Below the pieces are notes generated by a model that was not told where the DNA came from, did not search any database, and saw only the letters and a list, made by a program, of their open reading frames with translations. The translations under genes and the position numbers were made by a program. DNA of 64,000 bases from Pyrrhoderma lamaoense. Taxonomy: Eukaryota > Basidiomycota > Agaricomycetes > Hymenochaetales > Hymenochaetaceae. Each line of letters opens with the position of its first letter. Position 1 is the first letter of the stretch. The DNA is taken from contig NBAZ01000002.1 in assembly GCA_002794735.1 (NCBI GenBank), positions 2,666,001 through 2,730,000 of the forward strand, read 5' to 3'. Below, one piece after another: positions 37,636 to 49,899 of the stretch.

Positions 37636-40600
37636 ATGGCCGCGACGAAGCCCATCACCTTCTGCGAGCATCTTCAACTGTCAAGCATCGGAGTACAGCC
37701 TGCTTCAATTTCATTTCAGGTGCGTACGCGTTCATCTTATACACAATGCGCAAACGCGTTTCCTCATCTAATACAACGTAGACTCTAACACTCGAGAGTG
37801 ACCATTTTATCTGTGTACGCGAAAAAGTAAATGAGCAGAACCAAGTCGTTATTGTTGACCTCGCAGATGCAAACAATGTTCTGCGAAGGCCTATCACTGC
37901 AGACTCTGCAATAATGCATCCTCACCAAAAGATTCTTGCCCTTAAATGTGCGTCTTGAAATACTTCCATATAGTACTATTATACTTACGCGACTTTGAGA
38001 TTAGCCGGCCGAACATTGCAGATTTTCAATATTGACACGAAGCAAAAGGTCAAGTCACATGTGAACAACGAAGATATCATATTTTGGAAATGGGTGTCCG
38101 ACTCGATCATTGGAATGGTTACAGACACAGCAGTATACCATTGGACTATTGCAGACCAAACTTCCCCCCAACAAAGATCTTCGATCGTCATGCAACCCTG
38201 GCAGGTGCACAGATAATCAATTACCGCATCTCGGGAGACGGAAAGTGGATGGTCCTAGTTGGCATTGCCGGGAATACTACAAACCCGTCTGCCTTCAAGG
38301 TTAAGGGTGCGATGCAACTTTACAGTGTTGACCGTTCTGTTAGTCAGCCCATTGAAGGTCATGCTGCTGCATTCGCCGAACTCAAACTGGATGGACACCA
38401 GTTTCCAACCAAGCTCTTTACGTTTGCTATTAGGACCGCTACTGGTGCTAAGGTAATACTCCGCCTCATTGCTCACCTGGTAATGCTTGGCTAACTCTTT
38501 CATAGCTACAAATTGTTGAAATCGACCATCAAGCTGCAGACCCTGTATTCTCAAAGAAGGCGGTTGATGTATTCTTCCCACAGGAGGCTACCAATGATTT
38601 TCCTGTGGCAATGCAAGTTTCTAAGAAGCACGGAATTATATTCCTTGTAACAAAATTTGGGTTTATTCACTTATATGATCTCGAAACTGGTGCATGCGTA
38701 TACATGAACCGTATCAGTGGTGAAACTATTTTTGTTACTGCTGAGCATGAAGCTACAAACGGAATTATTGGTGTAAACAGGAAGGGGCAAGTTCTTAGCG
38801 TCAGTGTTGATGAGACGGCGATTGTCCCATATATCCTTGGTACACTTAATAATACGGAGCTGGCCTTCAAGCTCGCAAGTCGCGCGAATCTGCCTGGTGC
38901 GGATGATTTGTATATACAACAGTATCAGGCTCTCTTCCAGTCTGGTCAGTACAACGAGGCAGCCAAGATTGCGGCCAATTCTCCTCGAGGAATCTTGAGG
39001 ACAGCTCAGACTATTGACGCTTTCAAAACGGCTCCGACTCCACCGGGTGGCTTGTCCCCCATACTTCAATACTTTGGAATCCTTCTAGAAAAGGGGGAAT
39101 TGAACCAATTGGAATCACTTGAGTTAGCTCGTCCTGTACTTCAACAAGGGCGTAAACAGCTGCTGGAAAAGTGGCTGAAAGAGAACAAGCTTACTTGTAG
39201 TGAAGAATTAGGAGATATAGTGCGCTTGCACGATATGACTCTCGCCCTGAGTGTATACCTTCGTGCCAATGTCCCGAATAAGGTCGTAGCCTGCTTTGCA
39301 GAGACTGGTCAGACCGATAAGATCGTACTGTACTCGAAGAAAGTCGGGTATACACCTGATTACACTGCTCTTTTACAGCATATTATGCGAACAAACCCGG
39401 ATAAAGGTGCTGAATTTGCTACCCAACTTGTCAACGATGAAAATGGTCCTTTGGTAGATATAGATAGGGTATGTGTACTTAGTTGGGCTTATGTGCATGC
39501 GACTAAACCGAAATTTAATTCCCTCAAATAGGTCGTCGACATCTTCATGTCACAGAACATGATTCAGCCAGCCACCTCGTTCCTTTTAGATGCGTTAAAA
39601 GATAATAAACCTGAACAAGGTCACCTACAGACCAGATTGCTTGAGATGAACTTGGTTCATGCACCCCAGGTTGCCGATGCAATACTTGGAAACGAGATGT
39701 TTTCGTACTATGATAGACCTAGAATTGCTAACCTGTGCGAGCGTGCTGGCCTCCTTCAAAGGGCCCTCGAGCATTACGAGGATATCAACGATATCAAGCG
39801 TGCTGTTGTTCATACGAATGTTCTACAGCCTGATGTAAGTAATAGTCATACATGGATTAAACTATCTAAAAAACTGACCATGTGAACTAGTGGCTTGTTG
39901 AGTATTTCAGTAGGCTTACTACCGAACAATCAATGGCTTGCTTGCAGGAAATGCTTCGTGTCAACATCCGCCAGAATTTGCAAGTAGTCGTCCAAATTGC
40001 CACGAAGTACTCTGATATTTTGGGACCTGTCAAGCTTATCGAAATGTTTGAGTCCTTCAAGAGCTTTGAGGGTCTTTATTACTACTTAGGCTCAATTGTA
40101 AACTTGAGTCAGGACCCTGAAGTTCACTTCAAGTATATCCAGGCTGCAACCAGAACTGGCCAGATCCGCGAGGTTGAACGTATCTGTAGGGAAAGCAACT
40201 TCTATCACCCTGAGAAAGTAAAGAATTTCCTCAAAGAGGCTCGCCTTCAAGATCAGCTCCCTCTCATCATTGTTTGTGACCGTTTCGACTTTGTTCACGA
40301 TCTTGTACTGTACTTGTACCAAAACGGTCTTACGAAATTTATTGAAGTTTATGTGCAACAAGTCAACTCAGCACGGACACCACAGGTTATTGGAGGTTTG
40401 CTTGACGTCGACTGCGATGAGTCAACTATTAAGGGTCTCCTTGCTTCGATAACCGGGAACTTCCCAATTGATGAACTTGTTCAAGAGGTTGAATCTCGGA
40501 ATAGACTGAAGCTCATCATGCCCTGGCTTGAAGCACGTGTACAAGCCGGCAGTCAGGACCCTGCTGTGTATAATGCTGTTGCGAAGATTTATATCGATAG

Positions 40601-43600
40601 TAATAATAACCCAGAGGCCTTCTTGAAGGAAAACAATGTGAGTTCGTCTAACTCGATACTTAACTACGGTGCATTAATCTGAACGGTTGATTCTAGCTTT
40701 ATGAACCTCTGGTCGTTGGTAAATACTGCGAAAAAAGAGACCCATACCTCGCATATATCGCGTACGCTAAAGGGTTCTGTGATGAGGAGCTCATCGCCAT
40801 CACAAATGACAACTCAATGTTCAAGCAACAGGCTCGCTATCTTGTCAAAAGGCGACAACTTGATCTTTGGTCTCAAGTTCTTGTTCCCGACAACGTCTAC
40901 CGCCGTCAGCTCATTGATCAAGTGCGTTTACTATTTTAACGCTGACAAATACTTAATTAACACATTCATAATAGATTAGTGCAACTGCTCTGCCAGAGTG
41001 TACGGATCCGGACGACGTTTCGGTTACTGTTAAAGCCTTTATCTCTGCAGATCTACCCATCGAGTTGATTGAAATCCTCGAGAAGATCATACTCGAGCCC
41101 TCACCGTTCAGCGATAACAAGAACTTGCAGAACTTGTTGATGCTTACTGCTATTCGAGCTGACAAGGGCAAGGTAGTGAATTATATCAACAAGCTTGAGA
41201 ACTATGATATCGGCGAGATATCCAAGATTGCTATTGATCATGGCTTGTTTGAAGAGGCATTCATGATATACAAGAAGTATGAACAACATGCGAATGCCAT
41301 CAACGTACTTGTAGAGCACATTGTCAGCATTGACCGTGGTTTGGATTATGCGACGAAAGTCAACCGTCCTGAAGTCTGGAGTCGTCTCGCTAAGGCTCAG
41401 CTTGATGGTCTTCGCATTAAAGATTCTATTGGTATTTTAGTGTCTCTCCACTCTTCCGTATTCCTTGTACTTATTCACTATGTGCAGACTCATACATCAA
41501 GGCAGAAGATCCTTCGAACTTCTTGGAAGTTATCGAAATTGCAACGCATGCAGATAAATATGATGACCTCGTAAGATACTTACAGATGGCACGAAAGACC
41601 CTTAGAGAGCCAAAGATCGATACCGAGCTCGCACATGCTTATGCTAAGACAGACCGATTACATGACATGGAGGACTTTTTGTCAATGACTAATGTTGCTG
41701 ATATCTTGGAAGTTGGAGAAAAGTGTTTCAATGATGAGTTGTACCAAGCGGCAAAACTTCTGTTTACGAGTATTTCAAACTGGGCCCGCCTGGCTACGAC
41801 TCTAATTTACTTGGGTGAGAACCAAGCAGCAGTTGAAAGTGCTCGCAAGGCTGGGAATACACAGTGAGCATCCACTGCCTCTGATATGGGTAGTGAGACC
41901 ATAACATCATTTCGACTTATAGGGTCTGGAAACAGGTTCACGCCGCTTGTCTCGAGAAGTCAGAGTTCCGTCTTGCACAAATTTGTGGTCTTAACATCAT
42001 CGTACACGCTGTAAGATACAAGTCTAATTCATAATTTAACCTTTCGCTGATCGTGTTTTTAGGAGGAACTCTCTGGCGTTATTACAGCTTATGAGCGCAA
42101 AGGCTATTTCGAAGAGGTCCTCAACCTAATGGAAGCGGGTTTAAGTTTAGAGCGAGCGCATGTGAGCAAGCTTCAAATTATTCCCCTCTCACAGTTATTG
42201 ACCTTAAGATAGATGGGTATCTTCACAGAGCTTGCTATCTTATACAGCAAGTATAAGCCAGAGAAGCGTAAGGAACCTCTTTTAGTATAAGAATTTTGCT
42301 AATACTGGACTTCAGTCATGGAACATCTCAAACTGTTTGTATCTCGGATAAATATTCCGAAGGTTATCCGCGCCACAGAGAAAGCACATCTCTGGTCAGA
42401 GTTGGTATTCTTGTATGTCAAGTATGACGAGTTTGTGAGTAGAAAATAATAGGTATAGGTATGAATGCACACTAAATATCTGTAGGATAATGCTGCTCTT
42501 GCCATGATGGAACGTTCAGCTGATGCTTGGGAGCATAACCAATTTAAGGATGTTGTTGTCCGCGTGGCTAATGTTGAGATGTACGTATAGTAATCAACTT
42601 CATCTTGTAAACTTACTGAAGCCCACTTTCTAGCTATTATAAAGCTCTTTCTTTCTACTTGCAAGAGCAACCCATGTTACTTAACGATCTTTTGACTGTC
42701 TTGTCTCCTCGAATTGATCATACTCGTGTCGTTCGTCTCTTCCAGCGCAGCGATAACGTCCCTCTTATCAAGCCCTATTTGATTGCCGTTCAGAATGTAC
42801 GCATTTTGAATACTGACTTCTTTCCGTTTTTCGCAATGACTCATTTGGTGTGATACTTGCATCTAGTTGAACATTGAAGCCGTCAATGAGGCTTACAATG
42901 ATCTCTTGATTGAAGAGGAAGACTACAAAACCCTTAGAGACTCGATCGACAGCTTCGATAATTTCAATAACCTCCAGCTTGCAAGGCGGTTGGAGAAGCA
43001 TGAGCTTCTTGAATTCAGACGTCTTGCCGCTCATCTCTACAAGGTTTGTATAATCTCTATATGATTACGTAACGTATAATAGCTTACATAAGATCATAGA
43101 AAAACGGCAAATGGGAGGAATCCATTGGGTTATCGAAGCAAGACAAGCTCTTCAAGGATGCAATGCAAACAGCAGCATTCTCTGCCTCAAAAGAGGTCGC
43201 AGAAGAACTTGTATCCTACTTTGTTGACATAGGCAACAAAGAATGCTTCGCTGCGATGTTGTACATGTGCTTTGACCTTCTCAGCCCAGACTTTATTGAG
43301 GAGCTTTCTTGGCAGCATGGTCTTAACGACTTTTATATGCCTTATAAAATCCAAAGTCAGCGCTCTCTTGCTGCAAAAATTGCTGCTCTTGAAAAGCAAG
43401 TGCAAGAGCTTACTACCAAAACTGTGAAGAAAGAGCAAGCTGAGGAGGAGACGCCAATTATCAACCCTGGCGGTTTTGGTAATCGGCTATTGCTAACTCA
43501 AGGTAATGGGTTCGCTCCCCAGGCGCCCCCACCTATGATGATGAATGGAACTGGTATGCCGGTCGCTCCCATGGCCACCGGAATGCCACCAGTAAGTTCT

Positions 43601-43685
43601 GATGATGTATTTATCTGGAGATGAAGTCAACTTATTCACATACTTTCTTTTCGTATAGCATGTGACTGGATTCGGAAACTTCTGA
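37636..43685 (+). CDS. CHC1: Clathrin heavy chain
   Basis: Eighteen exons from 37636 to 43685 give about 1694 residues, the usual family length. The N-terminal beta-propeller (residues 1 to about 330) begins [15 protein letters not shown] and includes [15 protein letters not shown] and [15 protein letters not shown]. The leg follows, with repeated clathrin heavy-chain helical repeats ([51 protein letters not shown]). The C-terminal trimerisation region ends [17 protein letters not shown], then a Gly/Met/Pro-rich tail and HVTGFGNF. Clathrin coats vesicles at the plasma membrane and trans-Golgi. One frame break is seen: the C6 run at 38164-38169 must be C7 to keep [18 protein letters not shown] in frame. 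Because the rest of this nearly essential gene is intact, a sequence error is likely. Confidence 0.96.
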
Positions 43686-44592
43686 TGATACTACTTTGAG
43701 GACACTGTTTTACGACTATTTTCGATCTTTATGTATACCTGGTTTCTTCGGAATCGTTAATATTTTTCTAGCTGTCTACTCAGAACTTCACATAATATTA
43801 TTAACTCTTTTTTGGCTGTTTATCTGTGTTGCTGCAACGAAACCCAGGTCCTAAGGGCGTATACCAATGAAAGATGGTATAAAATTGAGTTATCAAAATT
43901 AGGATATAACTTCATAACCCAAGTTTTATATGAATATGTAATTGTTTGTGTGTACATGTATATCAGTATAGATCCGTATTTACTATGTTTCATCGGCTCC
44001 GCAATATCATAGACGGAGTTCCGTCTCCCGTCCAATGTTCCAACACCACTCCCCTTATCTGCTTCCTCATTTGCGGATCATAACTTCGATTTTTGCACAC
44101 TATTATCGAATCCGCCATAACAGAAGCATGTGTTTTTCGTACGAACGTATTTTTTTTCGTCCCGACCGTTGTTTTTCGCCAGATAAGAAAAAAATTCGTT
44201 CGAAACGGGAGATGGCAGTCCGGTTTAAAATGACAAAACGAAATTTCCTCCCGTGGTTGCGTGTTGTATGCCATTTTCGTGCCATTTTTTTTTTCACATA
44301 TTTAAAATTCGTTTAATCAGTTTGTAGGGAAGTGATAATTTTCAATCCCGTGTTCGTATTCGATAATAATACATAATCACGTTCAATTATTTTTTTTGCG
44401 TTTCATTTTGATGTTTGGCACATTACCATGAATAAAGAAGATATGAAAAATGAAAATAAGAGATTTGTATGTTAGCTAATAATTCTTATACCACTCTTTA
44501 AAAAAGTAAGGGAAGGGTCTAGGGAACGAGACCTGTACCGTCATGCAGACTGGAGGTGATATATGTTAGAAAGGGAGGTATTTATCCTGAGC
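43686..44592. other. Convergent intergenic region
   Basis: This region lies between the 3' ends of the clathrin gene (plus) and the aminotransferase gene (minus). It is AT-rich with T/A runs around 44140-44400. No coding exon or clear inverted repeat was found. Confidence 0.5.
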
Positions 44593-46580
44593 TTACACGG
44601 CTGATCCATTAGTGAGACCCTTGGTGACTTTTGCCTCTTTGACCGCCTTTTGTATACCGGCTATAACGCGATCGATATCTCCACGAGACTTATCTACAAC
44701 CGAGATACCCATGTGCCTTTAGTAGATAATCAGTAAATTTTCGTCATGTAAGATAGAATTCAGTGATCAATCACTAAAGGAAGTGACCCACCCTACTCTA
44801 AAGTATTTATCTAGAAAAGGGCCGTATGAGTCTTCTGGTTAAATACAAAACGAGAGTAATTAGATACCTTTGCAATCTTTATGAAGTCCACCGGCGACGA
44901 CGATGCCTTGGGATGCAAGGCGAGGAAGAACATCCGAAGCAACCGTACCCTCAGGATAGTATATCTATATTTAGACATCATCGAGAAGAGTGGCTTAAAA
45001 TCCAATTCATCAAAAATAGGAAATCAATAAATGAAGCGTACAGCAGTCATTCCATTTGCCTGTTCATGATCCTCTAATGCGATGGTACGTAAACCAAGCT
45101 CAGATACAGCCTTTCGAATACGAGCGCTTGCTTCTTTGTGCAACGCGAAACGCTCTTTGAGCGAAGGTGAGGTAGCCGTGATCAATTTCAACGATGCATT
45201 GAGTGCATAGATGAGATTCACAGGTGGAGTTGCGAAGTACATTGCTTGACCAGCTTCATAAGCACGCATGATTGGGAGCCATCTATACAAAAGCGTCTTA
45301 ACAAGAGTGTAAGGGAGAGAAAGTAGATCAAGACCTACCGTTTCCAACTTGCATAATAACTCGTAGGGGGAGCTTTTCTGCTTTCAAACACTTCAATAGC
45401 ACGTTTACTAGCTGAAAGTACACTCAATCCCGGCGGAGTTCCGAGACCCTTTTGAGTGGCTGATAAAACAACATCGATGTTCCATTCTTCCTGGCGGATC
45501 TCTTCAGAAGCGACCGCACATACACCGTCAAGAACGACCTATTGTAATTTCCAAATAAAATGTAATAGAAACAAAAATAAATGTGTCAAAATCACCAGAA
45601 AGCGGGGACAGGGAGACGCACAAGAGTGTCCGGAGCTAAACGCTTTACGGTCTCTCCGATCATTTTTGCATCACTGAGAACACCAGTAGATGTATCAACA
45701 TGCGTAAATGTCACTAGTTTGTACTTCTTCTTTGATAGTGCCTCTTCAAGCTGGCTCTGAGATACAGCACGTCCCAATGGGGCCTGGACTTGGTCGACTT
45801 GCGCTCCATAAACAGTCAAACTTGAGTATCATAGAAACAAAATACCAATCTAAGTTAGTGGAATAAAACCAAATTGCAAACTATTCGTTTACCAATCTGC
45901 GAAACTGTCCCCAAAGTATCCAGAGTTCAGGACCAAGACAGATTCACCAGGCTCGACAAGATTACTTGAGACCTATAGTATTATACCTAGGTCAATTGCT
46001 AAGCCAATAGTCGAATTTGTATTTGATAGACACCTGATCCCAACCGAGAGTTCCGGATCCCGCTATCAAGAATGGTTGACTGTTGGGTGCATAGAGTACC
46101 TCCCTGCAATAAAAAATGTGTTTGAAGGATATATCCACATCTCAAGTTTCCTAACTTACTTGAGCATGCGAATGCAGTCACCGAATACGGGCACGAACTC
46201 TGGGGAGACGTGTGACATAGAGGATGTGCATTAGCATACAGGACCTAGGGGCAAGTACACAACAATCAGTGCTGATAGATGATTTAGGTATTCACAGAAT
46301 TTACAAACATCGTCTGCTATTTCGATGGGTCCCGGAATGCTGTAAAACACCAAGTTTTTTCTTGTGGTGTCCTTGAATACGTGAAGGTTGATGCTTACAC
46401 TAAAAGTCTTAAAATTGCACAATCAGCTCAATACACTATTGTACTAAGTGAGGAACTAACTTATGAGGTTCCTAATAACCAAATTACACGTAGTTTCGCG
46501 GGTTATCGTGAGATTTGGATACAAACGAAAGGGATATGTGTGTGAATACATGCCTGTTTGAAGCCAGATTGAGAAGCCAT
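44593..46580 (-). CDS. AGX1: Alanine-glyoxylate / serine-pyruvate aminotransferase
   Basis: A multi-exon PLP enzyme of fold type I that transfers the amino group from alanine or serine to glyoxylate, in peroxisome or mitochondrion depending on species. Segments in order: SIPGPIEIADD, VLYANAHP, SHVSPEFVPVFGDCIRM, LIAGSGTLGWDQ, VLNSGYFGDSFADC, YGAQVDQVQAPLGRA, FTHVDTSTGVLSDA, VLDGVCAVASEEIRQEEW, the PLP-lysine segment SATQKGLGTPPGLS, YFATPPVNLIYAL, GIVVAGGLHKDC and YFRVGHMGISVVD. The start at 46580 (MASQSGFKQ) is chosen because homologues begin this way; its intron seems to use a GC donor (CAG|GCATGT). One base is missing between 46216 and 46223, where NAHP must continue into MSHVSPEF. It is convergent with clathrin. 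Confidence 0.9.
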
Positions 46581-47147
46581 CGTTCTTGTGGATAAAATGC
46601 TGTTTTTCTTGTTTGAAAAAGATGCAAAGGATGTCCGTGAAAGAGAGTGACAAGGAGCAGTGAGCGAGTGAGAGGGAGAATTAGAAACAAAAAGAGTTGA
46701 GAGTGGACGATGAAGATCGTGCCGCCTCAGTATCCGACGATTGGCCCTAAATAATTATGATTCGGACACGGTGGATTATTACTACAAAGTCCCATGACTG
46801 TGCTGTGTAATCAGCCAAAACTTTTCGGTTTATCTTACTCACTGAAATACATCTTCATACTTGCATATGGTCCGCAGCTTCCGTGTGGACATTGTGGCTT
46901 ATTCTAATCCAATTGACGCTAACTAGGGGAGTGATCACCTCCTTTATATATAGTATTTCATTCACGGAACGTGGCGGGCATCCGCGTTCGTAAACGAATT
47001 AAGTCCATGGTGTGCGGCAATTCATACAGACCCTTCGACGAATAGGAGTTGTTGATGGTATACTATGCTATAATACTAAAGTAATACACTTTAAAACATG
47101 TATATACGTGATCATGGTCTAGAAGCAAGCTCTTTCTCAACGTCCAG
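46581..47147. other. Intergenic, no gene seen
   Basis: This gap between the aminotransferase start and the dynein intermediate chain stop (both minus strand) has only short frames. It should contain the aminotransferase promoter. Confidence 0.45.
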
Positions 47148-49672
47148 CTATAATCTTCGCCAAGTCGTTGAGTTCAGGCACAGTACCCGGCCCCCTCCAT
47201 GGCCGTTTTGCATATTCACGAGTGTCCGCTGAAGATCCGTCCATTCGGTCTCTCGAGGAATGGCCATGTCTCCAATGTCGTAAATATACATCTTTCCATC
47301 ACTGCCTCCCAATGCTGCTCGTCTCCCATCTTTACAATCCCATTTCAGTTTGTTTATCGCACGGTTCGAGCCCACCTGCGTTGACACTACAGGTACCTGT
47401 GAGAGCAATCACGTAACGTGGGTTTGAGTTAGTTAGAAAAAAAGAAATAAAAACAACAACAAAAACACTTCGGCATACCTCCGTGTCTACATTCAAATTC
47501 CACAGGTCAAATCTTCCGCTTCCGTCAACAGCTCCAAATAATGCTGGGTGTTGTGGATGCCATTTTACGTCATAAACATAGTCATCCGCTTCATCAAAAC
47601 TATAGATGGGGCTCAATGTTTGTGCCTGCGAACTGGGCTTCGCAATACTCTTCGCACGCCATAATTTTACTGTCCAGTCGACACTGGCAGTCAGGAATAA
47701 GTCACTGAAGTCTACAGGACCATGAAGAGGATGGAAATGTATCCCCATCACTGGTCCGGAGTGTCCACGATATACATCATACTGATTGAGTCCAGCCTTG
47801 GACCCAGCACGATCGTACCTATTGGCTTGGTATACGTTTCCTTCTTCCGTCCCGTGAAGAATGTTGTAGTTTCATTGTCAGGGAAATCAAGGCATGTTAT
47901 TGCTACTTCTGAGGTTTTATTGTGGCCAGCATGTTGTAATTCCAGGGATTCCTACAAATCGATATGATATGATATATAAAAGATGAATCAACCCAGAAAC
48001 AAATGAAAGGTTAAACATACCTGTGGTTGAGCTAACATGTCCACTAGCCAACTGCATACAAGGCCATCCGTACTACTAGTTATCAAATTATGTGCATTTT
48101 GAGTTCCTACAATTTGGATGGCATATACTGGATGGGTGTGCCCTGCAGCACTTAACGGAGTCTTAAGTACCGGGAGGTGTTTGCTCCGGGTATCCCAAAG
48201 CAAAATCTGGCCAGAGTATGTACCACCAAAAACAAGATTTGCATTGAATGGGGAAAATGCAACAGACAAAACATCGGATTGTGAATGGAAGACGAACTCC
48301 GGTCTTTCGAGAAGATGTAAATTCCAAATAGCTACCAAACCATCAGGCTCATTCAACGCAGCTGGATTTTTGTTGTAGGAAGCTACACTGAGCTCTGGGT
48401 ACTAGGGTTTATATATCGTTAGTACAAGCCTCCTAATCGGTTTGTTATGTCACCTTAGGAGACCAGTCTATGTCTGTGATGGACCTATTTTTTCCATATC
48501 GCTCATCATAGAATGTGCATACACGTTTTACACGTTTTCCTTCTGAGTCGTCCCTGCCATGTATTATTGATTTATCATGCGTATAGCTAAGGATGTGAGT
48601 CTCACCCTCCGGCTTCAGCTCCTATGGTATAGTCTCGGGTATAATCATAACCATCGTTCAAAGCACGTTGTAGTATCTTGGAAGATTGATCGACAAAGCG
48701 ATTGAACTCTGGATCAATAACGATACTAGCAAGCTCTTCTTCCGTCAATTCTGAGTGTATGTATTGAGTATCTTAGTACACTTATTGCTTTTCTTATTTG
48801 GTGTTCTTACCTCGGATTTCTTCCTCGAGCTCCTTTTCCAATCTTTCATTTTCTTCTTCTAATTCTTTTTCCTTTGCCAAAATCTCCTCCTCTGCTTCTT
48901 TCTCACGGAGAATCTGTTGTCGGATTTCCTCTTCTTTATTAGGGAGGGGATCCTCCTCGTTAGCAGTTTCGGCTGTCTGTACGTCCTTATCATAAGTCAC
49001 ACGTTCCTGTATGTGCATTACTGGTTTCAGTGTCACAGCGTTAAGGTTATAGTTTGTCTGAATGTATTTCTTACCTTCCGCGGTAGCTCAAGTAGATCCT
49101 GTTCAATATCAATCAGATCCGGGAGGGGACGAGGCGTTATAATTCTATAGAGTAACTTTAATGTTCAGTATACAACTTAGCTAGCTTAAATTAGTTGCCT
49201 TTCTATCACATTGTCAGTTCCAGACGTAGACCCAGGGCCGACGCCCTGATTAACGAGAGTCGACCCGGGACTCAGCCTTCCACTATTACCATCACTCTGT
49301 CTGCTTATGCGGCCAGATGGTGCTGGAGGAGTACGTTCACGTAGATTAGAGGGTGAAAGGGTCGCCCAACGGCTGGCGTTCCAGGGGTAGACAGAGGAGT
49401 TATCTCTCCAGTCCCTCGTCGTGGTGACCCTCTTAAAAGAGAATCTACAATGTCCTCAATTTCAGCACGCCGTGTAACAGATGGACCAGCCTTAAGTTAT
49501 AAATCCAAAAAGAGTGTTCACATCAGTTGCTGGATTACATGTAGACGTTACTGAGTACCTCAATGTTCGCTCGACGCTCTGCCTCAGCCTGCTGACGCGC
49601 AAGTCGAGCTTGGCGGAGCTCTTCAACTTTCCTTCTCTTTGCTGCGATTTCTTCTCGACGTCTATCTCCCAT
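47148..49672 (-). CDS. Cytoplasmic dynein intermediate chain
   Basis: The N-terminus [19 protein letters not shown] is the charged coiled-coil that binds dynactin p150. A Ser/Pro-rich linker follows ([13 protein letters not shown]), then [11 protein letters not shown], a long Glu/Lys-rich coiled coil (48794-48975) and the WD40 region: [101 protein letters not shown] and [15 protein letters not shown]. It anchors cargo adaptors to the dynein motor for nuclear and vesicle movement in hyphae. Two single-base losses break the frame: at the G3 run 49365-49367 (linker) and at 47847-47848 before [15 protein letters not shown]. All downstream segments continue intact, arguing against a pseudogene. 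Confidence 0.92.
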
Positions 49673-49899
49673 GGTGACTGTAAAGGATTCAATAATTGCT
49701 CACATGTACGCGTCCGAACACGTCCTAACAGATGTCTGCAGATCGACGCGTGCTTTGGATATCAATTAATTAATTTACTACTTTCTAACTCTATTTTGGT
49801 ACTTTGAGTCAACATTTCAGCTCTGCGCTAAGGCAATATTGAATTGATAGTACATCTATCACACTTCCTAGTAAAGTCTGTACAAGAGGAGGTTCTAAC
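49673..49899. promoter_or_regulatory. Shared promoter region of dynein IC and SEN2
   Basis: The 227 bases separate two divergently transcribed genes, so both promoters must lie here or overlap the 5' untranslated regions. No defined factor site can be named. Confidence 0.5.
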
